A stretch of 64,000 nt of DNA from NCBI RefSeq assembly GCF_029626225.1, contig NZ_JARUBP010000001.1:1240001-1304000 (forward strand). Reading direction: 5' to 3'. Position numbers and translations under genes: made by a program. Source of the stretch: Asanoa sp. WMMD1127. Its GTDB lineage: Bacteria > Actinomycetota > Actinomycetes > Mycobacteriales > Micromonosporaceae. Below are positions 35,209-45,247 of this stretch, piece after piece. Numbering within the stretch: position 1 is the stretch's first letter; every line of letters starts with the position of its first letter. The notes under the pieces are model-generated. The model had not been told where the DNA came from. It did no database searches and saw only the letters and a list, made by a program, of their open reading frames with translations.

Positions 35209-36279
35209 TCAATTGGCGAGTCGGGCCGGGCGGTCGGTGATCGGTCGGACGTTCGGAACATCGTCGGCCGGGACGTCTGCGGCAGGGTCGGTCGTTGCGG
35301 CAGTGGGGGCCGTGCGGCGGCGGTGGTAGGCGTAGGTCGCGAGAAGGAGCGTGACGCTCCACAGTGGCCACAGCGCCATCGGGAGGAAGGCGAGGTCGCC
35401 GCTGGTGATGTCGCGGAGGACGTTCGGGTCCGAGAGGAAGCTGGCGCTGGCGGCGGCTACCGCTACCGCGACCATCGTGGCGGGGATGGTGGCCAGGCGG
35501 ATCGGGACCCGGCGGCCGGCCAGACCGATCATCCAGCGCGGGAAGCGTTCGCCCCACGGGCGCACGAGGCCGATGGTGAGCCAGGCGCCGACCAGCGCGA
35601 AACCGCCCAATCCCGTGGCGATGAGCGCGAAGTCGCCGTCCGCGATCATCTCCTTGTCGCTGCCGAACAGGTGGGCGAGCGCCCAGCCCAGGCGGCTCGC
35701 GGCGTACGCGGCGGGGGCCGCGGCCGCGGCGTAGGTGACGGCCGTGCCCCAGCGGACCGGGCCGTCCCGGTGCGCCGACGAGGTGGTGCGGCGCTGCCAC
35801 ACCAGCAGCGACCAGGCCAGGAGCACGCCCGTGCCGATCGCCGCCACCTCGTTGGCGGTGGTCCAGTTGAAGATGACGCCGTAGTCCAGGTCCGGAGGCC
35901 AGCCGAACGGGGCGCCGATCAGGAGGGCCGGGGTGTAGCCGGCGATCGCCAGCACGTGGGCGCCGGGCACCAGGACGACCAGCGCCGCCGCGACCGTCCA
36001 GCCCAGGCCGAGCAGGATCGCCCGCACCCCGCGCGGTGGGTGGACCGCCTGCCGGCCCGCCGTCGCCAGCGCCAGGACGCCGGCCCCGAGCAGCGCCACC
36101 GCGAAGACCGCCGCGCCGATGTCGACCGGGACCGCGCGCAGCGGATGCAGATCGTCCGACGGGTTGTTGGCGCCGAAGGGATACCCGGAGCCGGTCACCG
36201 TCCAGACCAAGGCGACCGCGCCGTACGCCAGGGCGCACGCGGCGGCCAGATAGCCGACCTTGCCAGCAGAGTTCGTCAT
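35209..36279 (-). CDS. Polytopic membrane protein of unknown function
   Basis: A 356-residue protein with about nine predicted membrane helices. The N-terminus MTNSAGKVGYLAAACALAYG leads into the first helix; loops contain GYPFGANNPSDD and GAPFGWPPDLDYGVIFNWTT, and the C-terminal tail after YAYHRRR is polar and disordered. I do not recognise a family. It lies downstream of, and in the same direction as, a NarL-type two-component system, separated by 77 bases with two GC palindromes, so it may be a target of that system. The start ATG is uncertain; a GTG three codons earlier is in frame. Confidence 0.75.
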   Translation of the reverse strand: MTNSAGKVGYLAAACALAYGAVALVWTVTGSGYPFGANNPSDDLHPLRAVPVDIGAAVFAVALLGAGVLALATAGRQAVHPPRGVRAILLGLGWTVAAALVVLVPGAHVLAIAGYTPALLIGAPFGWPPDLDYGVIFNWTTANEVAAIGTGVLLAWSLLVWQRRTTSSAHRDGPVRWGTAVTYAAAAAPAAYAASRLGWALAHLFGSDKEMIADGDFALIATGLGGFALVGAWLTIGLVRPWGERFPRWMIGLAGRRVPIRLATIPATMVAVAVAAASASFLSDPNVLRDITSGDLAFLPMALWPLWSVTLLLATYAYHRRRTAPTAATTDPAADVPADDVPNVRPITDRPARLAN

Positions 36280-36315
36280 GCCCTTCACGGTCGTCCGGAC
36301 CGAGCCCCGCGGACT

Positions 36316-36352
36316 CCCCGCGCGGGGTGGACCACCTCCCCCACGTGGGGGA
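36316..36352 (-). promoter_or_regulatory. Two GC-rich perfect palindromes (operator or terminator)
   Basis: CCCCGCGCGGGG (36316-36327) and TCCCCCACGTGGGGGA (36337-36352) lie side by side between the response regulator stop (36357) and the membrane protein start (36279). They could terminate the two-component transcript or act as dimer binding sites at the promoter of the membrane protein gene. Having no loop bases, they fit protein-binding sites slightly better than hairpins. Confidence 0.45.
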
Positions 36353-36356
36353 ACGC

Positions 36357-37001
36357 TCAGCCGGTGGGGCTGACGAAGCCTGACTCGTACGCCAGGATGA
36401 CGGCCTGGACCCGGTCCCGGGCGCCGAGCTTCGCGAGCACGTTGCCCACGTGGGTCTTGACCGTCTCCGCGCCCACCACCAGCCGCTCGGCAATCTCCGC
36501 ATTGGACAGTCCCGTGGCCATCAAGCGCAAAACCTCCGCCTCGCGGGCGGTGAGCCGCTCCAGGCCCCCGGAGGTGCGGCCGCCCCGACCGGCCACCAGC
36601 CGCCGGATCGCCGCCGGGAACAGCAGCGAGTCGCCCCGGGCGACCAGCCGGATCGCGTCGACCACCTCGGCCGGCCGGGCCCGTTTCAGCAGGAAGCCGC
36701 TCGCCCCGGCGCGCAGCGCGTCGTAGACGTAGTCGTCGTTCTCGAACGTCGTCACCACGATCACCCGGGGCGGCGCGGCCGCCGTGGAGACCAGGTGCCG
36801 GGTCGCCTGGATGCCGTCGACGTCGGGCATCCGCACGTCCATCAGCACCACGTCGGGCCGGTGCCGGGCCACCAGCGGCGGCACCTCGGCGCCGTCGGAC
36901 GCCTCGGCGACCACGGTCAGGTCGGGTTCGGCGTCGATGACCGTACGCAGACCGACCCGCACCAAGGCGTCGTCGTCGACGATCAGCACCCGCAGCGTCA
37001 T
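36357..37001 (-). CDS. NarL/LuxR-family response regulator
   Basis: A 214-residue response regulator: VDDD acidic cluster (8-11), phosphoacceptor Asp55 in VVLMDVRMPDVDG, Thr of VTTFEND and Lys of LLKRARP, then a LuxR HTH (LTAREAEVLRLMATGLSNAE). The ATG overlaps the kinase stop by 4 bases, so kinase and regulator are made together. The downstream membrane protein is a possible target. Confidence 0.94.
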   Translation of the reverse strand: MTLRVLIVDDDALVRVGLRTVIDAEPDLTVVAEASDGAEVPPLVARHRPDVVLMDVRMPDVDGIQATRHLVSTAAAPPRVIVVTTFENDDYVYDALRAGASGFLLKRARPAEVVDAIRLVARGDSLLFPAAIRRLVAGRGGRTSGGLERLTAREAEVLRLMATGLSNAEIAERLVVGAETVKTHVGNVLAKLGARDRVQAVILAYESGFVSPTG

Positions 37002-38209
37002 GATCCTCCAATCGGCAGCCGCACCGCCACCGTGAACCGCCCGTCAGCGGTGCCCACCGTCATCCGCCCGCCCAGCACGTCGACCCGCTCCCGCATCCCG
37101 GCGAGCCCACGCCCGGAGGGGTCAGGCGCGCCGGAGCGGGTCACCGGGTTGGCGACGTCGATCCGCAACGACCGGTCGGCCACCGCGATGTGCACCGTCA
37201 CCGGCACCGGTCCCGCGTGCCGCACCGCGTTGGTCAGCGCTTCCTGCACGATCCGGTAGCCCTCCCGGGACACGGCCGCCGGCACTGTCGCGAGTGGACC
37301 GTCGCGGGTGAGCGAGACGCGCAGCCCGGCTCCGGTCACGTCGGCGACGATCCGGTCGACGTCGGCGAGCGTACGCTGCGGCGGCGCCGGCCGGCGATCG
37401 GCGTGCTCGGCCGCGCGCAGCAGGCCCAGCACGTGGTCGAGGTCCTCCATCGCGGCCCGGCCGGTCTCCTCGATCGCCACCAGCGCCTGCCGGACGAACT
37501 CCGGGTCGTGCGACGCGCGCTGCGCGGCCGCGGCCTGCAACGTGGTGACCGTGAGCGCGTGCCCGACCGAGTCGTGCAGCTCGCGGGCCAGCCGGGCGCG
37601 TTCGACGAGCCGGTCCGCCCGGGCCTCCAGCGACGCGATCCGCGCGGCCGGCGACGGCCCCAGCAGCACCGGCGCGACGACGGCGGCGAGCGAGCCGAGC
37701 CCGGCCACCGCGTAGACCAGCACCACCAGCAGCACCACCCCGACGGCGGTCATCGCGGCCGGCGACGAGCCGGCGAGCGGCAGCCCGTCGATGCGACCGC
37801 CGAACGGCTGAGTCACGTAGGCCAGCGCCATCGGCAGGGCCGTGAACAGCGCGACCCCGACCACGCCGCCGAACGCCAGATGGGCGCCGAACCAGAGCGC
37901 CCCGCGCAGCGTCGTCTCCCGGTCACCGCCGCCCGGCGCCGGCTCGGGCAGGTCGACGCCGAGCAGCACGCGGGCCGCGACGATCTCGACGGCGCGCGTG
38001 CCGCCGAGGAACGCCGGGGTCACCGCGATGACCGCGCCGATCAGCAACAGCACCCAGACGGCGACCTGGGGCAGCGTGTCGTCGGTGAGCATGGTGGCGA
38101 AGACGACGCCGAGCAGCACGTAAGGCAGGAGTAGGACGCCACCGAGCAGCAGGTGGACGCCGCGCCGGTAGGTCGAGGCCCGGACCAGCGGCGCCAGGAG
38201 GCGGGTCAC
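36998..38209 (-). CDS. Sensor histidine kinase, HisKA_3 class
   Basis: About 403 residues. Four membrane helices occupy the first half (for example VHLLLGGVLLLPYVLLGVVF). The phosphoacceptor helix RARLARELHDSVGHALTVTT holds the His, and a HATPase domain follows with N box VQEALTNAVRHA and G box GRGLAGMRERVDVLGG. The assigned GTG follows the end of a strong hairpin; GGAGG lies rather far upstream, so the exact start is uncertain. It pairs with the adjacent NarL regulator; the signal is unknown. Confidence 0.9.
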   Translation of the reverse strand: MTRLLAPLVRASTYRRGVHLLLGGVLLLPYVLLGVVFATMLTDDTLPQVAVWVLLLIGAVIAVTPAFLGGTRAVEIVAARVLLGVDLPEPAPGGGDRETTLRGALWFGAHLAFGGVVGVALFTALPMALAYVTQPFGGRIDGLPLAGSSPAAMTAVGVVLLVVLVYAVAGLGSLAAVVAPVLLGPSPAARIASLEARADRLVERARLARELHDSVGHALTVTTLQAAAAQRASHDPEFVRQALVAIEETGRAAMEDLDHVLGLLRAAEHADRRPAPPQRTLADVDRIVADVTGAGLRVSLTRDGPLATVPAAVSREGYRIVQEALTNAVRHAGPVPVTVHIAVADRSLRIDVANPVTRSGAPDPSGRGLAGMRERVDVLGGRMTVGTADGRFTVAVRLPIGGS

Positions 38210-38250
38210 GCACAAGATTGTCCCGACCTCCGCAACCCCGCCGCCACCGC

Positions 38251-38312
38251 TGCTCTGCAGCCATATACGCAACACCCCAGCCGCGAGGTGTTGCGTATAT
38301 GGCTGCAGAGCA
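38251..38312 (-). terminator. Perfect 26-bp inverted repeat, terminator of the HtrA-like gene
   Basis: Arms 38251-38276 and 38287-38312 are perfectly complementary over 26 bases around a 10-base loop; the arm begins TGCTCTGCAGCCATATACGC. It lies 22 bases after the stop of the leftward serine protease gene and before the kinase start. The very stable stem without a U-tract fits an actinobacterial intrinsic terminator. Arms this long and exact could also belong to a dispersed repeat. Confidence 0.75.
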
Positions 38313-38334
38313 AGGGGGCAAGGGCAAAGAGCGC

Positions 38335-39213
38335 TCAGCCAAGGATCGACTGCGCTTCGTCGATCGGGATCGCGAAGCCGATGCCGATCGAGCCGCCGCC
38401 CTGCGAGGTCGAGGCGTTGGCCACGTTGATCGCGATGACCTGCCCGGCCGCGTCGACCAACGGGCCGCCCGAGTTGCCCGAGTTGATCGGCGCGTCGGTC
38501 TGGATCAGGCCGAAGAGGTTGAGGTCCTGGGCATCCCGGTCGAGCGCCGAGACGATGCCGGAGGTGACGGTGCCGGAGAGGCCGAGCGGGCTGCCGAAGG
38601 CGAGCACCGTGTCGCCGACCTGCACGTTGTCGCTGTCGCCGAGCGTCGCGGGCGTCAGGCCGGAGGCGTCGGAGACCTGGATCAGCGCCAGGTCGTGACC
38701 CGGGTCGGTACGCAGGATCTGGGCGGGCAGCGTACGGCCGTCGGACAGCTGCACGGTCGCCCCGCCGGTGGCCTGCGCGACCACGTGGTTGTTGGTCAGG
38801 ATCCGGCCCTGGTCGTCGACGATCACGCCGGAGCCTTCGACGGTCCCGCCCGGCACCTGCACCATGATCGTGACGACGCTGGGTGACGTGCGGGCGGCGA
38901 CCGAGGCGAGCGTCGCCGACTGGGTGGACACGGTGGTCGCGTCGGTCGCGGCGGCCGTGCTGGCGACGGCGGCGGGCCGGTCGGTCTGGGCGCCGATCAC
39001 GCCGCCGGCCACCCCACCTCCGAGCACGAGCACGAGCGCGCCGGCGGCGATGGCGACCCGCCGCCCGCCGCGCCGCGGGCCGCCGGAGGGGGACGGAGAC
39101 GGGGACGGGCCACTGGGGACCCACGGCGGCACCGGACCGCCAGGACCGTTGGGGCCGCCAGCGGGCGGCCAGGGAGACGACGGGGTTTCGGTGCGGCTCA
39201 GCAAATCGGTCAT
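38335..39213 (-). CDS. HtrA/DegP-like trypsin-type serine protease, membrane anchored, no PDZ domain
   Basis: A 292-residue protein: a Pro/Gly/Ser-rich cytoplasmic segment (1-50), one membrane anchor (about 53-75), a linker, and a trypsin-2 domain with catalytic His143 (LTNNHVV), Asp174 (GHDLALIQV) and Ser248 (INSGNSGGPLV). The chain ends right after the protease domain at IPIDEAQSILG, so the PDZ domain common in HtrA proteins is missing. It would act outside the membrane in protein quality control. The ATG at 39213 starts the proline-rich segment; the longer frame upstream crosses the iron-box region. Confidence 0.92.
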   Translation of the reverse strand: MTDLLSRTETPSSPWPPAGGPNGPGGPVPPWVPSGPSPSPSPSGGPRRGGRRVAIAAGALVLVLGGGVAGGVIGAQTDRPAAVASTAAATDATTVSTQSATLASVAARTSPSVVTIMVQVPGGTVEGSGVIVDDQGRILTNNHVVAQATGGATVQLSDGRTLPAQILRTDPGHDLALIQVSDASGLTPATLGDSDNVQVGDTVLAFGSPLGLSGTVTSGIVSALDRDAQDLNLFGLIQTDAPINSGNSGGPLVDAAGQVIAINVANASTSQGGGSIGIGFAIPIDEAQSILG

Positions 39214-39301
39214 GCGTCCACCGTGCGTCGCATATCTAGCCCGGACCTGAGGCTGGCCTGCGACTTTCCTGAACGCCCGGGCGAGCGACAGAGCTTGAGA
39301 A

Positions 39302-39320
39302 TTAGGTGAGCCTAACTTAA
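39302..39320 (+). promoter_or_regulatory. IdeR/DtxR-type iron box
   Basis: TTAGGTGAGCCTAACTTAA matches the 19-base IdeR/DtxR consensus TTAGGTTAGGCTAACCTAA at 16 positions. It lies 33 bases upstream of the DUF2470 gene and 89 bases upstream of the divergent protease gene. A position this close to the rightward start suggests repression by iron-loaded IdeR, so the gene would be expressed under iron limitation. Confidence 0.8.
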
Positions 39321-39352
39321 GTTGTCGGTACGCATCCCCGAGGAGGCACAAC

Positions 39353-40081
39353 ATGCGGCCGACGGCGGCAGAGGTGGCGCGCACGCTGGCGAGCGGCCGT
39401 CTGGAAGGCACGGCCCACGTCCGCGGCTATCCCGGCCGGGTGAAGGTCCGGCACGCCACGCCGGCGGACGGCCACCCGCTCCTGCTCGTCTCGCAGGGCA
39501 CCGAGCAAGCGACCGCGCTGACCACCGGCCCGATGGTGCTCAGCGTCGACGACATCCCGCCCGTGCCGTGCGCGCCGAGCCGCGGCCGGCTCTGGCTGAC
39601 CGGCGAAGCCCACCGGCTCGACAAGGGCGAGGCCCGCACCGCCGCCGACGCGTACGCCCAGGTCAGTCCGCTCGGTGATCTGCTCGACGTCGGTCGCGGC
39701 CCGGAGCTGCTCCGCATCGTCCCGACCGAGGTCCGGCTGGCCAACGGCCGCCGCCTGGTCGAGGTCGACCCGGCCGACTTCCTGGCCGCCGCGCCCGACC
39801 CGCTCGCCACCGACGAGGGCCGCCTGCTGCACGACCTCAACGACCACCACCTGAGCCAGCTCGTCGACCTGGTCGAACGGGTCAGCGGCCGGGCCGCGCC
39901 GGCGGAGTGCCGGGCGCTGCGCCTCGACCGCTACGGACTGACGGTCGGCTCCAACGGCGGCGCCGGTCCCCGGCTGCGGCTCGGCTTCGAGCGCCCGGTC
40001 GCCTCCGTCTGCGAGCTGACCCACCTGATCCACGCGCTGCTGGCCGGCGGCGAGGTGGCCGCACGCCAGGGCCCGTCCTAG
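39353..40081 (+). CDS. DUF2470 / HugZ-like haem-associated protein, iron regulated
   Basis: A 242-residue protein with a split-barrel, flavin-reductase/PNPOx-like N-terminal part (TAHVRGYPGRVKVRHATPADG) and a C-terminal DUF2470 domain (LLHDLNDHHLSQLVDLVERV). Proteins of this architecture include haem-degrading HugZ-type oxygenases and haem-utilisation factors. GAGGAGG stands before the ATG. The IdeR box immediately upstream independently supports a role in iron or haem acquisition. Whether it cleaves haem is not shown by the sequence. Confidence 0.85.
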   Translation: MRPTAAEVARTLASGRLEGTAHVRGYPGRVKVRHATPADGHPLLLVSQGTEQATALTTGPMVLSVDDIPPVPCAPSRGRLWLTGEAHRLDKGEARTAADAYAQVSPLGDLLDVGRGPELLRIVPTEVRLANGRRLVEVDPADFLAAAPDPLATDEGRLLHDLNDHHLSQLVDLVERVSGRAAPAECRALRLDRYGLTVGSNGGAGPRLRLGFERPVASVCELTHLIHALLAGGEVAARQGPS

Positions 40082-40121
40082 CGAGGCGGATCGTGCGCCC
40101 GGCGCGGAGATCACCCACAAT

Positions 40122-40682
40122 GTGCTGATGGCGGGCGAGCGGACTGCGTGGCGGCGCAACCTCGTCGGCTCCCTGGCGGTCGTCGCCGGCGTCCTCGCCC
40201 TCTCGCTCGGTGTGCCCGCGATCGACGACGCCCTGCCCAACGCCACCGTCTCCAGCACGGAGCCGCTCGAGTTCGCCACCGACGCCAGCGTGGTGCCGCC
40301 GCCCGACGCCACGGTGGTCGCCGAGCAGACCTCCCCTGACCAGGGCGTGGTCACGATGGCGGTCGACGGCGTGCGCTACCGGTTGACGGCCGAGAGCTTC
40401 CCGGGCACGCTGCAGCAGCTCGCCGACCGGATCCGCGCCGAGGTGCGCAACATCGCCGGCATCCAGGCCGTCTCCGACGACCAGTCGGTCACCTCCGACA
40501 GCGGCATCCCGGGCCTGCAGGCCACCTTCGTCGCCGAGAACCGCACCGGTTGGTACACGGTCTATCTCCGCGCCGGCACCGCCGTCACCGCGGTCGTCGA
40601 CGGCAACGACGCGGGCGTCACCGAACACCGCGAAGAACTGGAGACGAGCGTACGCACGGTCACCATCGAGGTGACGGCATGA
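40122..40682 (+). CDS. Membrane-anchored protein of unknown function, first gene of the PrsW-sigma-DinB operon
   Basis: A 186-residue protein with a short cytoplasmic N-terminus, one membrane helix (about residues 14-33, GSLAVVAGVLALSLGVPAID) and an extracytoplasmic domain of alternating strands (VTMAVDGVRYRLTAESFPGT). No family is recognised. It overlaps the PrsW-family protease gene by 4 bases, so the two are made together. Its topology is that of a possible intramembrane-protease substrate or partner, which is inference. The GTG start fits a GGAG 12 bases upstream; the ATG two codons later is the alternative. Confidence 0.7.
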   Translation: MLMAGERTAWRRNLVGSLAVVAGVLALSLGVPAIDDALPNATVSSTEPLEFATDASVVPPPDATVVAEQTSPDQGVVTMAVDGVRYRLTAESFPGTLQQLADRIRAEVRNIAGIQAVSDDQSVTSDSGIPGLQATFVAENRTGWYTVYLRAGTAVTAVVDGNDAGVTEHREELETSVRTVTIEVTA

Positions 40683-42100
40683 GCATTCAAGCGGCCAGCC
40701 CACCACCGACCCCTGGCACCCGGCGGGTCTTCCCGTCCTGGGCCGCCGCGGCCCGCTGGCCGGCGGTCTGGTTCTTCGTCGCGCTGAGCATCGCCGGCGT
40801 CGTCATCCTCGGCATCTCGTTCGGCCCGGCGATCGCCGGGGCGCCGGCCGCGTTCGTGCTCGCGGTGATCCTTTTCGCGATACACGGCGCCGTGTTCGTG
40901 ACGATCATCCGGGCGGTCGACTGGCTCGAGCCGGAGCCCCGCTGGCTGTTCGCGGCCGCGATGATCTGGGGCGGCTTCGTGGCCAGCGCCAACGCCTTGC
41001 GGGCCAACACCGCGCTCGAGTCGATCCTGGTCAAGGTGACGTCGCTGGGCTTCGTGCGCGACTGGGCCGCGGCGATCGAGGGGCCGACCGACGAGGAGAT
41101 CCTCAAGACGCTCGGCATCGTGATGATCGTGCTGCTGGCCCGCCGGCAGATCAACAGCGTGCTCGACGGCGTGGTCTACGGCGCCTTCGTTGGCCTGGGT
41201 TTCCAGGAGATCGAGAACATCACCTACAGCCTCAACGCGGTCGCCGCCGCGGGCACCGACAGCCTCGGCCCGGTGCTGCAGACGTTCGTGGTGCGCGGGC
41301 TGCTGGCCGGGCTGTGGAGCCACACCGTCTACAGCGCGATCGCGGGCGCGGGTGTCGCGTACGCCGTGTTGCATCGGGAACGCTCCTGGTTCAACCGCAT
41401 CGGTGTCGCGCTCGGCGCCCTCGCCCTGGCGTGGCTGATGCATTTCCTGTGGAACTCGCCGGCCGCCGCAAGCTTGACCGACAACGCCGGGACGTACGGC
41501 ATCCTGCTGGTCCTCTTCATCAAGGGCCTGCTGATCCTCGGCACGTTCCTGATCCTGTTGCACTTCTTCCGCAAGGACGAGTACGAGGGCATCGCCGGCC
41601 CGCTGGAGAGCATGCGCAACCCCTGGATCGCCAGCCACAACGAGATCGCCGCGTTGCGGGGCTGGCGCAGCCGGGGCCGGGCCCGGTGGAACGCCTACGT
41701 CTACGGCGGGATGCGGGCCTACAGCCGGGTCCGGCGGCTCCAGCGCGCCCAGGCCGACCTCGCCGTCGACATGCGGGACAACGGCGAGGCGGGGTACGCC
41801 GCCCGCCTGCCCGAGCTGCAACGCGCCCGCTACGGCGTCCACCAGCTCGGGATCACCGACGCCGACGCGCTGCACCCGACCACCATCGCCGGCTGGATCT
41901 CGTTCGTCCTCGCCTTCGCCGTGCTGATCAACCCGATCTTCCTGGTCCTCCCGCTCGGCTTCCTCGTATTCGGCGTCGCCCGGGCCCGCTCCACCCGGCA
42001 ACGGGCCGACCCGCGCCTGCGTACCGCCGCGATCCTGGCCCTGATCTTTGCCCTGGCCTACGTGGTGAGCGTGATCGCGCGGGCCGCCACGCTCGTGTGA
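40679..42100 (+). CDS. PrsW-family intramembrane metalloprotease-like protein
   Basis: A 473-residue polytopic protein with the PrsW motif set: EExxK (Glu139, Glu140, Lys143 in PTDEEILKT), GFxxxEN (GFQEIEN, 174-180), His215 in WSHTVYSA and His255 in MHFLWN. PrsW cuts membrane anti-sigma factors in Bacillus. A cytoplasmic segment of about 110 residues interrupts the last helices. It overlaps the anchored protein upstream and the sigma factor downstream, so protease and sigma factor are produced together. Confidence 0.92.
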   Translation: MSIQAASPPPTPGTRRVFPSWAAAARWPAVWFFVALSIAGVVILGISFGPAIAGAPAAFVLAVILFAIHGAVFVTIIRAVDWLEPEPRWLFAAAMIWGGFVASANALRANTALESILVKVTSLGFVRDWAAAIEGPTDEEILKTLGIVMIVLLARRQINSVLDGVVYGAFVGLGFQEIENITYSLNAVAAAGTDSLGPVLQTFVVRGLLAGLWSHTVYSAIAGAGVAYAVLHRERSWFNRIGVALGALALAWLMHFLWNSPAAASLTDNAGTYGILLVLFIKGLLILGTFLILLHFFRKDEYEGIAGPLESMRNPWIASHNEIAALRGWRSRGRARWNAYVYGGMRAYSRVRRLQRAQADLAVDMRDNGEAGYAARLPELQRARYGVHQLGITDADALHPTTIAGWISFVLAFAVLINPIFLVLPLGFLVFGVARARSTRQRADPRLRTAAILALIFALAYVVSVIARAATLV

Positions 42101-42120
42101 CCGGTCGTAGGCTTCTGGTC

Positions 42121-43352
<1,232 letters not shown>

Positions 43353-43356
<4 letters not shown>

Positions 43357-44390
43357 CCGGCTGGATCCTGCACGTCGACATGGACCAGTTCGTGGCCGCC
43401 GTGGAGATCCTGCGCCGGCCGGAGCTGCGCGGCCGGCCGGTGGTGGTCGGCGGCGCGGGCGACCCGACGGCCCGGCGGCAGGTGGTGTCGACGGCGTCGT
43501 ACGAGGCCCGCGCCTTCGGTGTCCACTCCGGAATGCCGCTGCGCCGGGCCGCCCAGCTCTGCCCCGAGGCGGTCTTCCTGCCGACCGACCCGGCCGCCTA
43601 CAGCGAGGCCTCGCAGCGGGTGATGGCCGTGCTGCGCCGGTTCCCGGTCGACGTCGAGGTCTGGGGCTGGGACGAGGCGTTCGCCGGCGGCGACATCACC
43701 GATCCGCAGGCGCTGGCCGCCGAGATGAAGGCGGCGGTGTTCGCGGAGACCGGGCTGTCCTGTGCGATCGGCATCGGCGAGAACAAGCAGCAGGCGAAGA
43801 TCGCGGCCCGGTTCGCCAAGCCCGGCGGGATCCACACGCTCACGACCGCGACCTGGATGGCCGTGATGGGCGAGCGGCCGGCGGCCGACCTGTGGGGCAT
43901 CGGCCCCAAGACGGCCCGCAAGCTCGACGAGCTCGGCCTGCACACGGTCGCCCAGCTGGCCGCCACGCCCGTGGACGCGCTGGTCGAGCGGTTCGGCCCG
44001 CGCCAGGCGGCCTGGCTGCCGGTGGCGGCCGCCGGCGGCGGTGACACGGCGATCAGCACGGAGCCGTGGGTGGCCCGCTCGCGGAGCAAGGAGAACACGT
44101 ACGCCGAGGACCTGTCGGAGCTGGCCGAGATCTCCCGCGAGGTCGGTGCGATGGCCCGCGCGCTGACGGCCGAGGTGGTCGCCGACGGGCGCGAGATCAC
44201 CCACGTGGCGGTGAAGGTGCGCTACGTCAGCTTCTTCACGCCGACCCGGGAGATGAAGCTGCGGGCCGGGCCGACCACCGACCCCGAAGTGGTCGAGCAG
44301 GCGGCCGTGAGCCTGCTGACCAAGTTCGAATGGCGGCGGCCCGTACGCCTGCTCGGGGTGCGGGTGAACCTGGCGATGCCTACGGAGTGA
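43353..44390 (+). CDS. dinB: Y-family DNA polymerase IV
   Basis: A 345-residue translesion polymerase. Metal ligands Asp9 and Asp11 (HVDMDQF) and the Asp107-Glu108 pair (WGWDEAF, in place of the more common SIDEAY/F) are present, as are the steric-gate-region and finger residues TASYEARAFGV. The thumb holds the helix-hairpin-helix LWGIGPKTARKLDELG, followed by the little finger. It copies damaged DNA and raises mutation rates under stress. Its ATG overlaps the sigma factor stop by 4 bases. The 3' end overlaps the convergent flavoprotein gene by 11 bases. Confidence 0.92.
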
Positions 44391-45228
44391 CCACCTCGGC
44401 GAGGCGGTCGACCTGGTCGAGCGTGGCCACCGTCGGGTCGAGGTAGAGCTCGGTGACGCCCGCGGCCGCGAAGCCGTCGACGGCCTCGCGGATCGCCTCG
44501 GGCGTGCGCAGGGCGTTGGCCGCGACCCACTCGGCGTTGTCGCCCATGAAGCCGTAGTAGTCGCGCAGGTACGCCCGCGAGGGCTCCTCGGCGTCAGCGC
44601 CCAGCGAGTAGTAGGCCAGAGCCGTGATCCGGGGCTCGCCCGGCCGGCCCGCCTCCTGCCAGGCGCCGCGCACCCGGGCCGCGTACTCGGCCGCCTGGGC
44701 CGGCGGGGCCCCGCCGATCGCGCCGCCCGCGCCCCACCTCACCAGGCGGCGGAACGCGGCGTCGCTGCCGCCGCCGATGATCACCGGGATCGCGCCCCCG
44801 TTGACCGGGGCCGGCGCGTGGGCCGGGTCGCCCGACCAGATGCGGTGGATGCGGTCGAGCGTGCGGTCGAACTCGCGGCCGCGCCGGGAGAAAGGGCGCT
44901 CGACCGCCTCGAAGTCGTCCTCCCGGTTGCCCGGGGCCAGGCCCAGCGTCAGGCGACCGCCGGAGACCTGGTCGACGGTGGCCGCGGTCTTGGCCAGCAG
45001 CGCCGCCGGATAGAGCGAGCCCAGCAGGATGTTGGTGTAGAGCCCGATCCGCTCGGTCACGGCCGCCGCTGCCGCCAGCGCGGTCAGCGAGTCGTGGTTG
45101 GGATAGGCGACCCGGTCGATCGTGGCCAGCCCCGCGAAGCCCTTCTCCTCCGCCCGCCGCGCCCACGCGACGAGGGTGGCGCCGGGTGTGCCCGGCACGG
45201 TGTTGGGCAGTCCAATGCCGATCTTCAC
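44380..45228 (-). CDS. LLM-class (luciferase-like) flavin-dependent oxidoreductase
   Basis: A 282-residue TIM-barrel protein of the luciferase-like monooxygenase family, beginning MKIGIGLPNTVPG and carrying the LTLGLAPGNREDDFEAVERP and IPVIIGGGSDAAFRRL segments that bind the reduced flavin (F420 or FMN). It starts with GTG after GGGGAG. Such enzymes oxidise or reduce diverse substrates; in actinobacteria F420 is common. Neighbouring genes give no hint of the substrate. The next gene upstream, in the same direction, is a YbhB-type protein 19 bases away. Confidence 0.88.
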   Translation of the reverse strand: MKIGIGLPNTVPGTPGATLVAWARRAEEKGFAGLATIDRVAYPNHDSLTALAAAAAVTERIGLYTNILLGSLYPAALLAKTAATVDQVSGGRLTLGLAPGNREDDFEAVERPFSRRGREFDRTLDRIHRIWSGDPAHAPAPVNGGAIPVIIGGGSDAAFRRLVRWGAGGAIGGAPPAQAAEYAARVRGAWQEAGRPGEPRITALAYYSLGADAEEPSRAYLRDYYGFMGDNAEWVAANALRTPEAIREAVDGFAAAGVTELYLDPTVATLDQVDRLAEVVTP

Positions 45229-45247
45229 CCGGCGCTCCCCTTTCCGG

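Noticed and set aside
33910-35261. Long repetitive open frames on both strands that would encode Trp/Gly/Val-rich repeat proteins
   Set aside because: The repeat unit lacks stop trinucleotides on both strands and its period (83) is not a multiple of 3, so openness in all six frames follows from the DNA repeat and is not evidence of coding.
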